From: Actinokineospora spheciospongiae
Lineage (GTDB): Bacteria; Actinomycetota; Actinomycetes; Mycobacteriales; Pseudonocardiaceae
Assembly (NCBI RefSeq): GCF_000564855.1
Contig: NZ_AYXG01000173.1
Location: 1-53,176, forward strand
Length of the DNA stretch: 53,176 bases
Reading direction: 5' to 3'
Shown here one piece after another: positions 26,321 through 36,501 of this stretch. The notes beneath the pieces are model-generated. The model made no database searches and was not told where the DNA came from. It was given only the letters and a program-made list of their open reading frames with translations. How positions within the stretch are numbered: position 1 is the first letter of the stretch; each line of letters begins with the position of its first letter. A program made the position numbers and the translations under genes.

Positions 26321-29300
26321 GTGGGCGGGACGTCGGTGCGCACGGTGTGCTCGTACTGCGGCGTGGGCTGCGGCATCGTGCTCGACATCGGGATCGGACC
26401 CGACGGCACCCGCACGGCGCTCAAGGCCGTCGGCGACAAGCAGCACCCCACCAACGCGGGCAGGCTCTGCACCAAGGGCGCCACCAGCGCCGACCTGCTC
26501 GCCGCCCCCGACCGCCTCGACACCGCCCTGGTCCGCCCCGAGCGCGGCGCCGAACCCGTGCGCACCCCCGTCGACCAGGCCATCACCGACACCGCCCGCA
26601 GGCTGCGCGCCCTCCTCGACGAGCACGGCCCGGACGCGCTGTCGTTCTACGTGTCCGGGCAGATGACCCTGGAGGCGCAGTACCTGGCGAACAAGCTGGC
26701 CAAGGGGTTCATCGGCACCAACCAGATCGAGTCCAACTCGCGGCTGTGCATGGCCAGCGCGGGCACCGGCTACAAGCTTTCCCTGGGCGCCGACGGGCCG
26801 CCCGGCTCCTACGACGACTTCGACCGCGCCGACGTCTTCCTGGTCACCGGCGCCAACATGGCCGACTGCCACCCCATCCTGTTCCTGCGGATGATGGACC
26901 GGGTCAAGGCGGGCGCCAAGCTCATCGTGGTCGACCCGCGCCGCAGCGCCACCGCCGACAAGGCCGACCTGTTCCTGCGGATCGAACCCGGCACCGACCT
27001 GGCGCTGCTCAACGGCCTGCTGCACCTGCTCGTGGAGAACGGCCACACCGACCCCGACTTCATCGCCGCGCACACCGAGGGCTGGGACGCCCTGCCCGAC
27101 TTCCTCGCCGACTACACCCCCGCCACCGTCGCCGAGACCACCGGCATCCCCGAGGCCGACCTGCGCCGCGCCGCCGAGCTGATCGGCACCGCCGGGGAGT
27201 GGATGAGCTGCTGGACCATGGGCCTCAACCAGAGCACCCACGGCACCTGGAACACCAACGCCCTGGTCAACCTGCACCTGGCCACCGGGGCGATCTGCCG
27301 CCCCGGCAGCGGCCCGTTCTCCCTCACCGGCCAGCCCAACGCCATGGGTGGCCGGGAGATGGGCTACATGGGCCCCGGCCTCCCCGGGCAGCGCAGCGTC
27401 CTCGCCGACAACGACCGCGCGTTCACCGAGGACGTGTGGGGCCTGCCGGAGGGGACCCTGCGCACCGAGGCGGGCACCGGCACCGTCGACATGTTCGCCA
27501 GGATGGCGGCCGGGGAGATCAAAGCCTGTTGGATCATCTGCACCAACCCGGTCGCGTCGGTGGCCAACCGCAGGACCGTGCTGGAGGGCCTGGAACGGGC
27601 CGAGCTGGTGATCACCCAGGACGTGTTCGCCGCCACCGAGACCAACGCCTACGCCGACGTGGTGCTGCCCGCGGCGATGTGGGTCGAGGGGGAGGGGGTG
27701 CTGATCAACTCCGAGCGGAACCTGACCCTGGTGCCGAAGTCGGTGACCCCACCGGGGGAGGCCCTGCCGGACTGGCTGATCATCGCCAGGGTCGCCCGCG
27801 AAATGGGCTTCGCCGACGCGTTCGACTACGCCTGCGCCGAGGACGTGTTCGCCGAGATCAAGCGCTTCCACAACCCGAAGACCGGCTACGACCTGCGCGG
27901 GGTCACCTACGACCGGCTCCGCGAGACCCCGGTCCAGTGGCCCAGCGCCCCGGCGGGCCCCGCGCGCAACCCCATCCGCTACCGCGACCTGGTCTTCCCC
28001 ACGCCCAGCGGCAAGGCCCAGTTCTTCGCCCGCCCGCACCTGCCCGCCCGCGAGATGCCGGACGAGGACTACCCGTTCGTCCTCAACACCGGCCGGGTCC
28101 AGCACCAGTGGCACACGCTCACGAAGACGGGCAAGGTCGCCAAGCTCACCAGGCTCAACCCGGGCCCGTTCGTGGAGCTGAACCCGGCGGACGCGGCGGC
28201 GCTGGAGGTCGGGGACGGCGACCCGGTCGAGGTGGCGTCCCGCCGGGGCCGGGCCGTGCTGCCCGCGGTGGTCACCGACCGGGTGCGGCCGGGGAGCCTG
28301 TTCGCCCCGTTCCACTGGAACGACCTGTTCGGCGAGTACCTGAGCATCAACGCGGTGACCAACGACGCGGTGGACCCGCTGTCGTTCCAACCGGAGCTGA
28401 AGGTGTGCGCGGTGGCCCTGGCCAAGGTCGCCTCGGTGACCCCGGCGCCCGATCCCGGTCCCACCCTGGTCGCACCCACCCCCGAGGGCGGCCCCGCCGC
28501 CATCCTGGCCCAGGCCCTCGGCCTGCCCGCGCTCACCCCGCCCCCGCTGGGCGACGCGGAGAAGACCTACCTGGCGGGCTTCCTCTCCGGTGTCGGCGCG
28601 GCCACGAGCGCCCCTGGTGTGCCGGTGCTGCCCCCGGGTTCCCCGCTGTCGACCGAGCAGCAGCACTGGGTCAACGGCCTCCTGGCGGGCCTGTTCTCCC
28701 GCTCCGCGCCGGGCCGCGAGGTCCTGGTCCTGTGGGCGTCGCAGACCGGCAACGCCGAGGGGGTCGCGGCGGCCGTCGCCGAGGCGGTGGCCGGAGCCGG
28801 GCACCGAGCCCGCGTCCTGTGCATGTCCGACATCACCCCCCGCTCCCTGCCCAGGGAATCGGACCTCCTGTTCATCAGCAGCACCTTCGGCGACGGGGAC
28901 GCCCCCGACAACGGCACCGACTTCTGGTCCGAACTGTCCACAGTGGATGCGACAGCCCTGGCGGGCGTCCGCTACGCCGTCCTCGCCCTGGGCGACTCGA
29001 ACTACGACAACTTCTGCGGCCACGGCAAACGGCTCGACCAGCGCCTGGGCGAACTGGGCGCCCACCGCCTGGCCCCCAGGACCGACTGCGAACCCGACTA
29101 CGAAACCCCCGCCCACCAGTGGCTCGACCGGGTCCTGGCCGCACTGGCGGGTTCACCCGCCACCACCGCCGAGCGAGTCGCCCCCGCCCCCACCGGCCGC
29201 GCCAAGCCCGACGTCCGCACGGTCACCCTCACCGGAAACCGCCTCCTGAGCCTCCCCGGCGCCCAGAAGGAAGTCCGCCAGTTCACCTTCGACCTCACCG

Positions 29301-30316
29301 GCACCGACCTCACCTACGACGTGGGCGACGCCCTGGGCATCTGGCCGGACAACGACCCCCTCCTGGTCCAGGAATGGCTCACCGTCACCGGCCTGGACCC
29401 CGAGTCCACGGTGGACATCAAGGGCATCGGCGAGGTCCCCCTGCGGGAAGCCCTCACCCGGCACCTGGAAATCGCCAAGGTCACCCCCAACCTCCTGCAC
29501 TTCCTGGTCGACCACACCCAGGACAAAGACCTCAAGATCCTCCTCCGCCAAGACGACCGCGACGCCCTGTCCAAGTGGGCCTGGGGAAGGCAGGCGGTCG
29601 ACATCGCCGCCGAATACCCCCTGCGAGCAAGCGCCCAGGCCTGGGCCGACACCTTCAAGCGCCTGCAACCCCGCCAGTACTCGATCTCGTCGAGCCCGCT
29701 GACCGACCCCACCCGGGTCAGCCTCACCGTGTCGGTGGTCCGCTACGGAAACCCCCACGGCCGCCCCAGAACAGGCGTCTGCTCCGCCTACCTGGCCGAC
29801 GCCGCCCCCGACACCCGGGTCCCCGTCTTCATCCAGCGCTCCCCCCACTTCCGCCCCCCGCTCGACCCCGCCACCCCCGCCATCATGGTCGGCCCCGGCA
29901 CCGGCGTAGCCCCCTTCAAGGCCTTCCTTGACCACCGCCAAGCCAGGGGCGACAAAGCCCCCAACTGGCTCTTCTTCGGCGAACAACGGCAATCCACAGA
30001 CTTCTACTACCAAGAAGAACTCACCCACCACCACACCACAGGCACCCTCACCCGCCTCGACACGGCCTTCTCCCGAGACCAGAGGAACAAGGTCTACGTC
30101 CAAGACCGAATGCGAGAACAAGCCCCCACCCTCTGGACCTGGCTCGAACAAGGAGCCCACCTCTACATCTGCGGCGACGCCACCAGAATGGCCAAGGACG
30201 TCGACAAGGCCCTGCACGAGGTCATAGCCCACCAGGGCCACCTCACCCCAGAGGAAACCACGGCCTACGTCAAACGCCTCACCACCGAAAAGCGCTACGT
30301 CCGCGACGTCTACTGA
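26321..30316 (+). CDS. Fused assimilatory nitrate reductase / flavoprotein reductase
   Basis: A 1331-aa enzyme. Residues 1-about 700 form a molybdopterin oxidoreductase: 4Fe-4S ligands Cys10, Cys13, Cys17, Cys50 (CSYCGVGC ... RLC), the Mo-ligand region [13 protein letters not shown] (Cys143), [15 protein letters not shown], and [11 protein letters not shown] near the C-terminal lobe. Residues about 800-945 are a flavodoxin domain ([26 protein letters not shown]). Residues 960-1331 are a CYPOR/CysJ-type FAD/NADPH unit ([36 protein letters not shown]). Nitrate is therefore reduced to nitrite with electrons from NADPH through FAD and FMN in one polypeptide. GTG 26321 has GAAGGGGGAAGG upstream. 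No nitrite reductase is in the window. Confidence 0.93.
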   Translation: MGGTSVRTVCSYCGVGCGIVLDIGIGPDGTRTALKAVGDKQHPTNAGRLCTKGATSADLLAAPDRLDTALVRPERGAEPVRTPVDQAITDTARRLRALLDEHGPDALSFYVSGQMTLEAQYLANKLAKGFIGTNQIESNSRLCMASAGTGYKLSLGADGPPGSYDDFDRADVFLVTGANMADCHPILFLRMMDRVKAGAKLIVVDPRRSATADKADLFLRIEPGTDLALLNGLLHLLVENGHTDPDFIAAHTEGWDALPDFLADYTPATVAETTGIPEADLRRAAELIGTAGEWMSCWTMGLNQSTHGTWNTNALVNLHLATGAICRPGSGPFSLTGQPNAMGGREMGYMGPGLPGQRSVLADNDRAFTEDVWGLPEGTLRTEAGTGTVDMFARMAAGEIKACWIICTNPVASVANRRTVLEGLERAELVITQDVFAATETNAYADVVLPAAMWVEGEGVLINSERNLTLVPKSVTPPGEALPDWLIIARVAREMGFADAFDYACAEDVFAEIKRFHNPKTGYDLRGVTYDRLRETPVQWPSAPAGPARNPIRYRDLVFPTPSGKAQFFARPHLPAREMPDEDYPFVLNTGRVQHQWHTLTKTGKVAKLTRLNPGPFVELNPADAAALEVGDGDPVEVASRRGRAVLPAVVTDRVRPGSLFAPFHWNDLFGEYLSINAVTNDAVDPLSFQPELKVCAVALAKVASVTPAPDPGPTLVAPTPEGGPAAILAQALGLPALTPPPLGDAEKTYLAGFLSGVGAATSAPGVPVLPPGSPLSTEQQHWVNGLLAGLFSRSAPGREVLVLWASQTGNAEGVAAAVAEAVAGAGHRARVLCMSDITPRSLPRESDLLFISSTFGDGDAPDNGTDFWSELSTVDATALAGVRYAVLALGDSNYDNFCGHGKRLDQRLGELGAHRLAPRTDCEPDYETPAHQWLDRVLAALAGSPATTAERVAPAPTGRAKPDVRTVTLTGNRLLSLPGAQKEVRQFTFDLTGTDLTYDVGDALGIWPDNDPLLVQEWLTVTGLDPESTVDIKGIGEVPLREALTRHLEIAKVTPNLLHFLVDHTQDKDLKILLRQDDRDALSKWAWGRQAVDIAAEYPLRASAQAWADTFKRLQPRQYSISSSPLTDPTRVSLTVSVVRYGNPHGRPRTGVCSAYLADAAPDTRVPVFIQRSPHFRPPLDPATPAIMVGPGTGVAPFKAFLDHRQARGDKAPNWLFFGEQRQSTDFYYQEELTHHHTTGTLTRLDTAFSRDQRNKVYVQDRMREQAPTLWTWLEQGAHLYICGDATRMAKDVDKALHEVIAHQGHLTPEETTAYVKRLTTEKRYVRDVY

Positions 30317-30403
30317 TTCTGAAGCTTTCCTGTCAAAGATTGACGTTGCCAAGTTTGTGACCTGGCGACGAACTGATGGGAGAAATCTGCTGCGGTCAGT
30401 GTC

Positions 30404-31732
30404 TCAGTGGTTGGATTCCTCTCCTCGGGCCGCACATGTGCTTTCCCCACAGGTGTGATTGATGGATGCCGTCGAGGTGCTCAGGTGGAAGGCGACAGTG
30501 ATCAGACACCCTGGCACCGTGCCAAGAGCCGTCACTCGCGCTCGAAGCGTTGACAGTTGCGCGCCTCCTGTGTTGCGGCTGACGATCAGTGGTTTCCCTC
30601 CGTCGTTGAAAGCGAATGACTTCTTCATGGGAGCGCTTCTCAAGCCGAGGCGCCAGGTGAGCCAGTTGTGCACCGGAATCCCATTCCCAGCCACCATGTC
30701 CGCATCAACCTTGAGCACCACACCGATGACATTGTCGTCCGCGGCGCTGACCATGTTCGACGGACGTCGGGGTTCGGGCTCGTCGAAGTGGACCGCTCCT
30801 CGTTCGACGAGGTCGAAGCGACCGTCGTCCAGGACACCCAAACGATCGCTCAGCAAGCATTGCCGTAGCCGCGCGTAGCTCACCGGGTAGCGGCTGGTCA
30901 CCTCGGAAAAGAGTTCCTTCTGCGTCACCGGTCCATGCTCCGTGAGGACCGCGAGCATGGCTTCCAGAGTGTCCCCGTACGGTGTTCCCCTGCCTGAAGC
31001 CCAGCTTGTCAATGACCAGGTGCGCTCCAGCGGCACCTTTTGGAAGCGGTCGTCCTTCCTCATCGCCGCGTTGACCGCGCGCACCTCGTCACCCAACGCC
31101 TCCGCGATCTCCTCCGCGGTGCGTTCCTCACCCTCATCCAGCATCCAGAGGTAGGCGGAGTCGGTACGCTTGGACCTGCGGCGAACCCACGTCCCCGACG
31201 AAGTCCGGATGAGCGGGGGGTCGACTCCACCGAGCAGTACCGCGCACGGGAGTTCCGCCGGAATCCCCAGTGATTCGGCTCGTGGCCCCAGTTCGTGGCC
31301 CTGGTAGGGGGCCCCACTGATCAGCTCCGTCATGGCGTGGCGGAGCTGACCGGTCTTCGATGTCCAGTACCCCGTCGCGTCGTACCTCCAGAATCGCGGC
31401 CGCACCGCACCGGCTTCACGCAGCAGCGCATCCAGCACCAAGCCGTCCTCGCGAACCAACAAGCACGCGAAGTCCGCCTCCGGCACCGCGAGGGCCTCGT
31501 CCAGAAACGCTCGCGTCGCGGTTCTCCATCTCGGCTCGCGTTGGTCGCACTCGGCGATCAACCGAGCCTCGGCGTGACGGCTGATCTGTCGAACGCGCTC
31601 GCCGGTCAAGCCGTGCTTCCTGCCGATGGCGTGCAATGTCTGGCGGGCCCGACGGAGCTCGAGTATGTCTCGCTCTCGGGGTTCCCAGAAGTCGTGTGGC
31701 AGATCCAGTGCCGCCGACTCCACGATGTCCAC
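30404..31732 (-). CDS. Island protein with sigma-region-4-like HTH and a second winged HTH
   Basis: A 442-aa protein, last gene of the island operon. Residues 15-60 (WEPRERDILELRRARQTLHA, GLTGERVRQISRHAEARL) look like sigma region 4, with the ERVRQI helix typical of DNA recognition at the -35 box. Residues about 255-325 form a second winged HTH (LAVLTEHGPVTQKELFSEVT, LLSDRLGVLDDGRFDLVE). A C-terminal domain of unknown fold follows (LTWRLGLRSAPMKKSFAFND, ALGTVPGCLITVAFHL). There is no catalytic signature. It is probably a DNA-recognition or regulatory subunit of the defence system. It starts 17 bp after the 189-aa gene. Confidence 0.75.
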   Translation of the reverse strand: MDIVESAALDLPHDFWEPRERDILELRRARQTLHAIGRKHGLTGERVRQISRHAEARLIAECDQREPRWRTATRAFLDEALAVPEADFACLLVREDGLVLDALLREAGAVRPRFWRYDATGYWTSKTGQLRHAMTELISGAPYQGHELGPRAESLGIPAELPCAVLLGGVDPPLIRTSSGTWVRRRSKRTDSAYLWMLDEGEERTAEEIAEALGDEVRAVNAAMRKDDRFQKVPLERTWSLTSWASGRGTPYGDTLEAMLAVLTEHGPVTQKELFSEVTSRYPVSYARLRQCLLSDRLGVLDDGRFDLVERGAVHFDEPEPRRPSNMVSAADDNVIGVVLKVDADMVAGNGIPVHNWLTWRLGLRSAPMKKSFAFNDGGKPLIVSRNTGGAQLSTLRARVTALGTVPGCLITVAFHLSTSTASINHTCGESTCAARGEESNH

Positions 31733-31749
31733 GTTTATCGTCCCGGACC

Positions 31750-32319
31750 TCAGAGGAATTTGACGCGCAGGCCGCAGCGTTCAGCGATCCTGTTGAAGAG
31801 TTCTCGCTTGTCGGTCGGGGTGGGGTCCTCGAAAGTGCTCACCACACAAAGCTCCCATTCCATGGTGTCACCATTCGCGCCGGATTGCAGAGCCGCCCAC
31901 AGGAGGTGCTTGAAATCGCTCGCTGGTCCCCACGTCAGTCGAACCAGTTCGCCCTCCTTGCTCGCCGTGATGCGGAGCGGCTTGACACGCAGACTCTTCG
32001 GCTCCTCTTGCCAGCCCACTCCTAGGGCTCGGCGGATGAGTTCTTGCCTGCCCAGGGCGGGCTCGGTGATGTAGTCCTTGTACTTGCCGATGCCGTACCG
32101 GGCTCGACTGAACTCTTTCATAGGTCCGTCTTTGATCCACACCCGAGCTTGTTCCGCGGACATGGACCCCCGCAGACGTCCGCCCACGTCCGGGTGGTTG
32201 ACCCATTCGTTGTACATATTCGTGCGCGCGTTGGCGGAGAGGTTCGTCCATCCTCTCGCTTGTGCGTCCGCGAATATCTTTCCGACGACTTTTTCTTCAA
32301 TATTTTCGGGAACCGCCAT
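31750..32319 (-). CDS. Island protein of unknown function, 189 aa
   Basis: A soluble protein of 189 aa starting 2 bp after the helicase stop, with GAGGGGAG upstream. The N-terminal half is helical and rich in aromatic/Lys residues (NARTNMYNEWVNHPDVGGRL, FSRARYGIGKYKDYITEPAL); the C-terminal half is beta-rich (RVKPLRITASKEGELVRLTW, EWELCVVSTFED) and ends in RIAERCGLRVKFL. I recognise no family and no catalytic triad. Its tight spacing inside the operon argues that it is a core subunit. Confidence 0.7.
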   Translation of the reverse strand: MAVPENIEEKVVGKIFADAQARGWTNLSANARTNMYNEWVNHPDVGGRLRGSMSAEQARVWIKDGPMKEFSRARYGIGKYKDYITEPALGRQELIRRALGVGWQEEPKSLRVKPLRITASKEGELVRLTWGPASDFKHLLWAALQSGANGDTMEWELCVVSTFEDPTPTDKRELFNRIAERCGLRVKFL

Positions 32320-32321
32320 GG

Positions 32322-33983
32322 TCAGAAACTCCCCTCGAATGGTGGAAATTGAAGCCGGACTTCATCCGCGGCCGTCTCCAGGTCGGCCGCATCCTCGATC
32401 CAGTGATCCAAGAGCTTGCCCGCTGTCTTGTCGCTGAACGTCACACCGGTGCCTTCGCGCTTCCTGATGCGCAAGTATTCCGCCTCGGCCTCCAGCGACC
32501 TTCGGAGTTCGAGAGTGGCCGCCACCCGTCGGATGTCGGAAACGAAGTCCAGAACTCTGAGCGAGTCTTTGCCCGGGCTCAACCGCAGCCCTCGCCCCAG
32601 TTGCTGGACAAAGATGCGCCTGCTGTGGGTGACCCGGAGGAAGGCGATCAGGTTCACGTCAGGCACGTCGACGCCTTCGTTGAAGATGTCGACGCAAGTC
32701 ATGATCGGAACCCTGCCCAACCGGAACTCGTTGAGCAGCACCTGGCGTCGTTGCCTGGGGACACCGCTGTGCAGGCACGTGGCCCGCCGCCAGAGCGCGT
32801 CCGCCCCGGTCAACATGGTCGCTATCCGCTCGGCGTGCTCGATGGTCTGGCAGAAGACGATCGCTCGCGGGTCGGTGGTCCGCCGCCAAGCGGTTCGCAA
32901 CCGCTCGACGATTTCCTCGTCGCGTTGTGGGAGGAACAGCACCCTGTTCAGCTCGCGCACCGAGTAGCCGTGCTTGCTGGCCTGTCTGACCACGTCCCAG
33001 TCGATGTTGTCCACGTAGAGCCGGTAGTCGACGGTCGAGAGGAACCCGTTCGCCATGCCCTCGGCGATCCCCATGGTGAAGCTCGGCGTTCCGAACCGCG
33101 CGGTGATGTCGAACTTGTCGCCGCGCCACGGCGTCGCCGTGACCCCCAGTTGCGCCGCCGAGGAGCACAGGTCGAGCAAGCGGGCGAACATGCCTTGTTC
33201 GCCGACGTGGTGTGTCTCGTCAACCATGACGAGGGCGGGCTCGAAACCCGCTTGGACGGCACCCAGCGCGGTCTCCACTGTGCCGATCACCACGCCGTCG
33301 TAGGTCTTCGGCTTGGTGTCCCCCGTTGCCAATCGCGTCGGGGTCGCCTTGTCGATGTGCCGCCACATGGCCTTCTCGAGTTGTGCCACGAGCTCCTTCG
33401 TGTGCGCGGTCACCAGGACGGACGCTCCGGGCTTGTTCTCCAGGAACCGGCTGATGACCTCACCACCCACGACCGTCTTGCCCAACCCCGTCGCGAGGAC
33501 GAGGAGCGCCCTCCCCTGGCCGTGCAGGTCGCGCTCGACCGCCGCCACGGCCGCGCCCTGGTAGTCGCGCAACCTGTACGCGTTCGGCACCCTGTTCGGC
33601 ATTCGCCGCCAGATCGCCTCCAGGGTCGGCCCATCCCAGACCGTGATCTTGATCCCCACGCCTTGGAGCGCCTGCCTGCGCTCCAAGGCGGACTTGGTCA
33701 AACCGGTGTTGGTGACCAGTACCGCCTTTTCGGCTTGGTACTTGGTGAAAGCCCTTTCCAAGTCGTCCACGCCTTGACGATCCACCGCTCCGCGGCTCGA
33801 CCACTTGCACTGGAAGATCCACTGCTCGCCGTCGCGAACCGCGAGGAGGTCCGCACCGTCGTCCCCGGCACCGTCGACCACGCGCACATCGACGAACCCG
33901 AGATACCACAGCGCACGCTCCACGGCGATGGGCAACCCGGTCGCCCCTCCTCGGAGGAGCTCCTCGCCGGAGAGGAAGTTCAC
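32322..33983 (-). CDS. Mrr-type nuclease fused to SF2 helicase
   Basis: A 553-aa protein. Residues 1-120 form an Mrr-like PD-(D/E)XK nuclease: GADLLAVRDGEQWIFQCKW gives the catalytic Asp45 and Q-x-K (58-60). Residues about 135-520 form a superfamily II helicase: Walker A ATGLGKT (164-170), Walker B DETHH (255-259), motif III GVTATPWRGD, motif V-like CVDIFNEGVDVPDVN and motif VI QLGRGLR. Mrr domains cut modified DNA in many type IV systems, so this subunit may combine cleavage and translocation. GTG 33983 overlaps the GHKL stop (GTGA), so the two are translated together. Confidence 0.9.
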   Translation of the reverse strand: MNFLSGEELLRGGATGLPIAVERALWYLGFVDVRVVDGAGDDGADLLAVRDGEQWIFQCKWSSRGAVDRQGVDDLERAFTKYQAEKAVLVTNTGLTKSALERRQALQGVGIKITVWDGPTLEAIWRRMPNRVPNAYRLRDYQGAAVAAVERDLHGQGRALLVLATGLGKTVVGGEVISRFLENKPGASVLVTAHTKELVAQLEKAMWRHIDKATPTRLATGDTKPKTYDGVVIGTVETALGAVQAGFEPALVMVDETHHVGEQGMFARLLDLCSSAAQLGVTATPWRGDKFDITARFGTPSFTMGIAEGMANGFLSTVDYRLYVDNIDWDVVRQASKHGYSVRELNRVLFLPQRDEEIVERLRTAWRRTTDPRAIVFCQTIEHAERIATMLTGADALWRRATCLHSGVPRQRRQVLLNEFRLGRVPIMTCVDIFNEGVDVPDVNLIAFLRVTHSRRIFVQQLGRGLRLSPGKDSLRVLDFVSDIRRVAATLELRRSLEAEAEYLRIRKREGTGVTFSDKTAGKLLDHWIEDAADLETAADEVRLQFPPFEGSF

Positions 33984-36334
33984 GCTGTCGTCACCAGTTC
34001 TCTGGCGAGCAGCTCGACGCTGAGGCGCGTGCGCTGCAGCTGGGCGAGCTCTTGTTCGACGCGGAAGCCGACCACCATCGCGATGTCGTTCATGTAGCCG
34101 ACCACTTTGGCCACGCTCAGCCGCTGAGCGGAAGGCGAAGTCAGCGAGGTGTACGGACCGGTGAACACCCTGCCATCCATGAAAACCTCGGGTCGGGTCT
34201 CCAGCAAGCGCACCGAGAACAGCGGTGGGGTGTAGAGCAGGAACTCACCGTTCTGGCCCAGATCTCCCATGACGGCGTCCCGTCCGTTGGCGATCACCTC
34301 GTTCTCCGTTGCCGTCCGCTCATCCGCTGACAAGGTCTGGAAGACCTCTTCGGCGATGGGATCGATCCGAACGGCCATGAGCCTGCGCACCTCGGCAAGC
34401 AATTCCCGAGCCTGGGTTGCAACCACATTGGGGTCGGCCAGGGTGTCCGGCAAGCACCGTGCGCGCAGTGCGCTCACGATCTCGGCGAGACCGCGGTTCG
34501 TCTCCGCGCGTACCTTGAGCACCGCGGCGATCTCGATGAGCAGCAGTTCCGCGGGATCGCTGCCCACTTTCGCGAACGCCTCGTGCGCCGGGTCGTAGTA
34601 GGCCGTCGCCGTTCCGCCCGCACCTTGGACCAGCAGGACCGGTGTTTCACTGTTGTCCTCGGCTCGTAGTCGGACAACGTCGAGCCTCCGGGTGGTCACC
34701 TGGAGGTCACCCATCCGGGGCAGCCCGAAATCCCTGGTCAGCGCGGTCACCACAGTCGAGGCTCCATCGTAGCGGGCCAACTGGTCCTGAAAGGTTTCCT
34801 TCTTCGGTGGCGCCGTGGACGACTCCACGTCCACGGTGTGCTTCGAATCCTCCGAACCGGTGGAATCTGTGTCCGCGCGCTGGGCACTCGACACGCCCAG
34901 CGCCTCGAGCACCGCGGCTTCGTCGGCCTGGTCCGGAGTCTGCTCCCGGGCACGGCCCACCTTCGCGTGGTTTCCCTGAGCGTCGTGATGGAGGACTGCT
35001 TCCCACCAAATCGTGTCCGGCTGGTACTCCTCCTTCCTCTGGTGGAACAGTTGAGCCCAGCGCCGGGTCTGCTCGTGGATCGGACGCGTGCCATCACCCG
35101 GGATCAGGCAGCGGGTGCCCGCCGCATTGCGTCGGTACCCCTTGTGCAGTCGTCCCAGCGGACTGGTGTTCGGTTCGTAGCCCGCCCGTTTCGCCTTCTC
35201 CGGCTGGAGGGGACCGATGCCGCGGAGGAAATCCACGGCCGCGCGCCAACTGCGGTCGCTGTATTCGAACGCGTTCTTCTGGTAGGTCACTGGCACGTGG
35301 TCCAAGTGGATCTCCCCGATCAGTCTCCCGCCCTGGTTGGCGAGTTCGATCGGGTACTCCATGTCCACGGCACCCAAGGGGTCATTGGGATTCTGCCAGT
35401 TGAAGAGCTGCTTGTCCCACTGGAGGATCTTGCGGCCGTTGCGCAGGAAATCGATGCCGAACTCCCGCTTGTCGAGATGGCGTTGGACACCGAGCCAGCC
35501 GTGGATTCTGCGCTCGCGCCGCGTGAGCCGGTCGCTGCCGCACTGATCGCACTTCCCCTTGTCCGGAACCTGCCAGTTCCCGCAGTTGAAGCACGCCTCC
35601 GCGGGCTCGAACTTCTGGTCGATGGGGATGTAGGCCGGGATCTTCTCGGATGATGCCCCGCTGCCGAAGACGACGAAGCGGTCGTCACCCCACCGGCAGT
35701 GGCGCCGTGGATGGACGCGCTGCCCCTGCACCCACAGCTCGAACGGGTTGTTCTCCAAGATCCAAGAGTAGGTCTTGCCCAGAGTGGTGCGAAGGTTGGC
35801 GGCATTCCTGCGCAGCCATTCTGCGCGCTCGGGGTTCAGCCTGCCGATTTCGATGCGAGTGCCGTGCTTGGTCGGGTCGTCCTTCGGCTCGTGGATGTCG
35901 TCGGCTTCGTAGTCGTCGCCGATGCGGTCGAGATCGATCTCCACCCCGATCCACTCCGGGTCGCCGACACGAGTGGTCAGGACGCGCGTTCGCCGCCCGA
36001 GGCGGGCGGTACTCACGTTGAACCCCATGCCGAACAGGCCGAGCTTGTCGAACCGGTCGTTGCTCGACCACCCGGCGCGAACAGATTGCTCAAGCCGTTC
36101 GTAGGTCATGCCGCGCCCGGTGTCGCTGATGACGACTTCGGCATCGGCGGGTCGGGAGTTGAGACTCGGCAGGGTGACGCTGACCTTGAATCCGTCCGGC
36201 CACGAGGTACCGCTGCGGACGATCTCGTTGAAGTCGTCAAACGAGTTGTCGATCAACTCGGCGATGCACTGCCATTCATCGAACTCGATCTCACCGAGCA
36301 TGCGCAGAATACGCGCAGATGGTGTGATCCGCAT
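33980..36334 (-). CDS. GHKL ATPase of the paraMORC/MutL-like group
   Basis: A 784-aa protein. The Bergerat fold is complete: N-box AELIDNSFDD (Glu26, Asn30), G1 DTGRGM (71-76), G2 GLFGMGFN (about 99-106). A zinc ribbon (CFNCGNWQV ... CDQCGS) sits near residues 255-275, followed by an S5-like region (WLGVQRHLDKREFGIDFLRN, VYRNGRKILQWDK-like segment, HLDHVPVTYQKNAFEYSD). The C-terminal half is helical and lacks a nuclease signature. Prokaryotic MORC-like GHKL ATPases are known mainly from restriction-modification neighbourhoods with SF2 helicases (family knowledge), exactly as here. The likely role is an ATP-driven DNA clamp that directs nuclease activity. ATG 36334 follows GAGGGGAGA. Confidence 0.88.
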   Translation of the reverse strand: MRITPSARILRMLGEIEFDEWQCIAELIDNSFDDFNEIVRSGTSWPDGFKVSVTLPSLNSRPADAEVVISDTGRGMTYERLEQSVRAGWSSNDRFDKLGLFGMGFNVSTARLGRRTRVLTTRVGDPEWIGVEIDLDRIGDDYEADDIHEPKDDPTKHGTRIEIGRLNPERAEWLRRNAANLRTTLGKTYSWILENNPFELWVQGQRVHPRRHCRWGDDRFVVFGSGASSEKIPAYIPIDQKFEPAEACFNCGNWQVPDKGKCDQCGSDRLTRRERRIHGWLGVQRHLDKREFGIDFLRNGRKILQWDKQLFNWQNPNDPLGAVDMEYPIELANQGGRLIGEIHLDHVPVTYQKNAFEYSDRSWRAAVDFLRGIGPLQPEKAKRAGYEPNTSPLGRLHKGYRRNAAGTRCLIPGDGTRPIHEQTRRWAQLFHQRKEEYQPDTIWWEAVLHHDAQGNHAKVGRAREQTPDQADEAAVLEALGVSSAQRADTDSTGSEDSKHTVDVESSTAPPKKETFQDQLARYDGASTVVTALTRDFGLPRMGDLQVTTRRLDVVRLRAEDNSETPVLLVQGAGGTATAYYDPAHEAFAKVGSDPAELLLIEIAAVLKVRAETNRGLAEIVSALRARCLPDTLADPNVVATQARELLAEVRRLMAVRIDPIAEEVFQTLSADERTATENEVIANGRDAVMGDLGQNGEFLLYTPPLFSVRLLETRPEVFMDGRVFTGPYTSLTSPSAQRLSVAKVVGYMNDIAMVVGFRVEQELAQLQRTRLSVELLARELVTTA

Positions 36335-36501
36335 TCGTCTCCCCTCGCGACCATCCTCCCGATGGATGGGGAGGTGCTTGAGTCGTCATTTTGGTTCGCT
36401 GAACACCGGAGCGACCCAGGTGTCGTCCGGCAACGTAGCGAAGACTGTAGGGGAAGTCGAGGGTACGTGTAACCCTGATTTGAGAAATTTCGGAAACCGC
36501 T
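36335..36501. other. 167-bp intergenic region, likely promoter of the GHKL-helicase operon
   Basis: The gap between vsr and the GHKL gene is the most A/T-rich part of the island (ATTTGAGAAATTTCGG around 36478-36493) and contains an imperfect dyad GGGTACGTGTAACCC (36461-36475). It probably holds a promoter separating dcm-vsr from the ATPase operon. No gene or transcription terminator is visible. Confidence 0.45.

Noticed and set aside
26299-29931. A 1210-codon open frame overlapping the nitrate reductase in another frame
   Set aside because: High GC gives long shadow frames. It is Arg/Pro/Gly-rich and shows no motifs, while the other frame has complete nitrate reductase motifs.
30317-30403. 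Possible right or left copy of an attachment site at the island's far edge
   Set aside because: I compared it with the 3' end of tRNA-Arg and saw no shared stretch beyond a few bases.
36461-36475. GGGTACGTGTAACCC as an operator of the defence operon
   Set aside because: Only the outer four base pairs are symmetric; noted with the intergenic entry but not called as a site.
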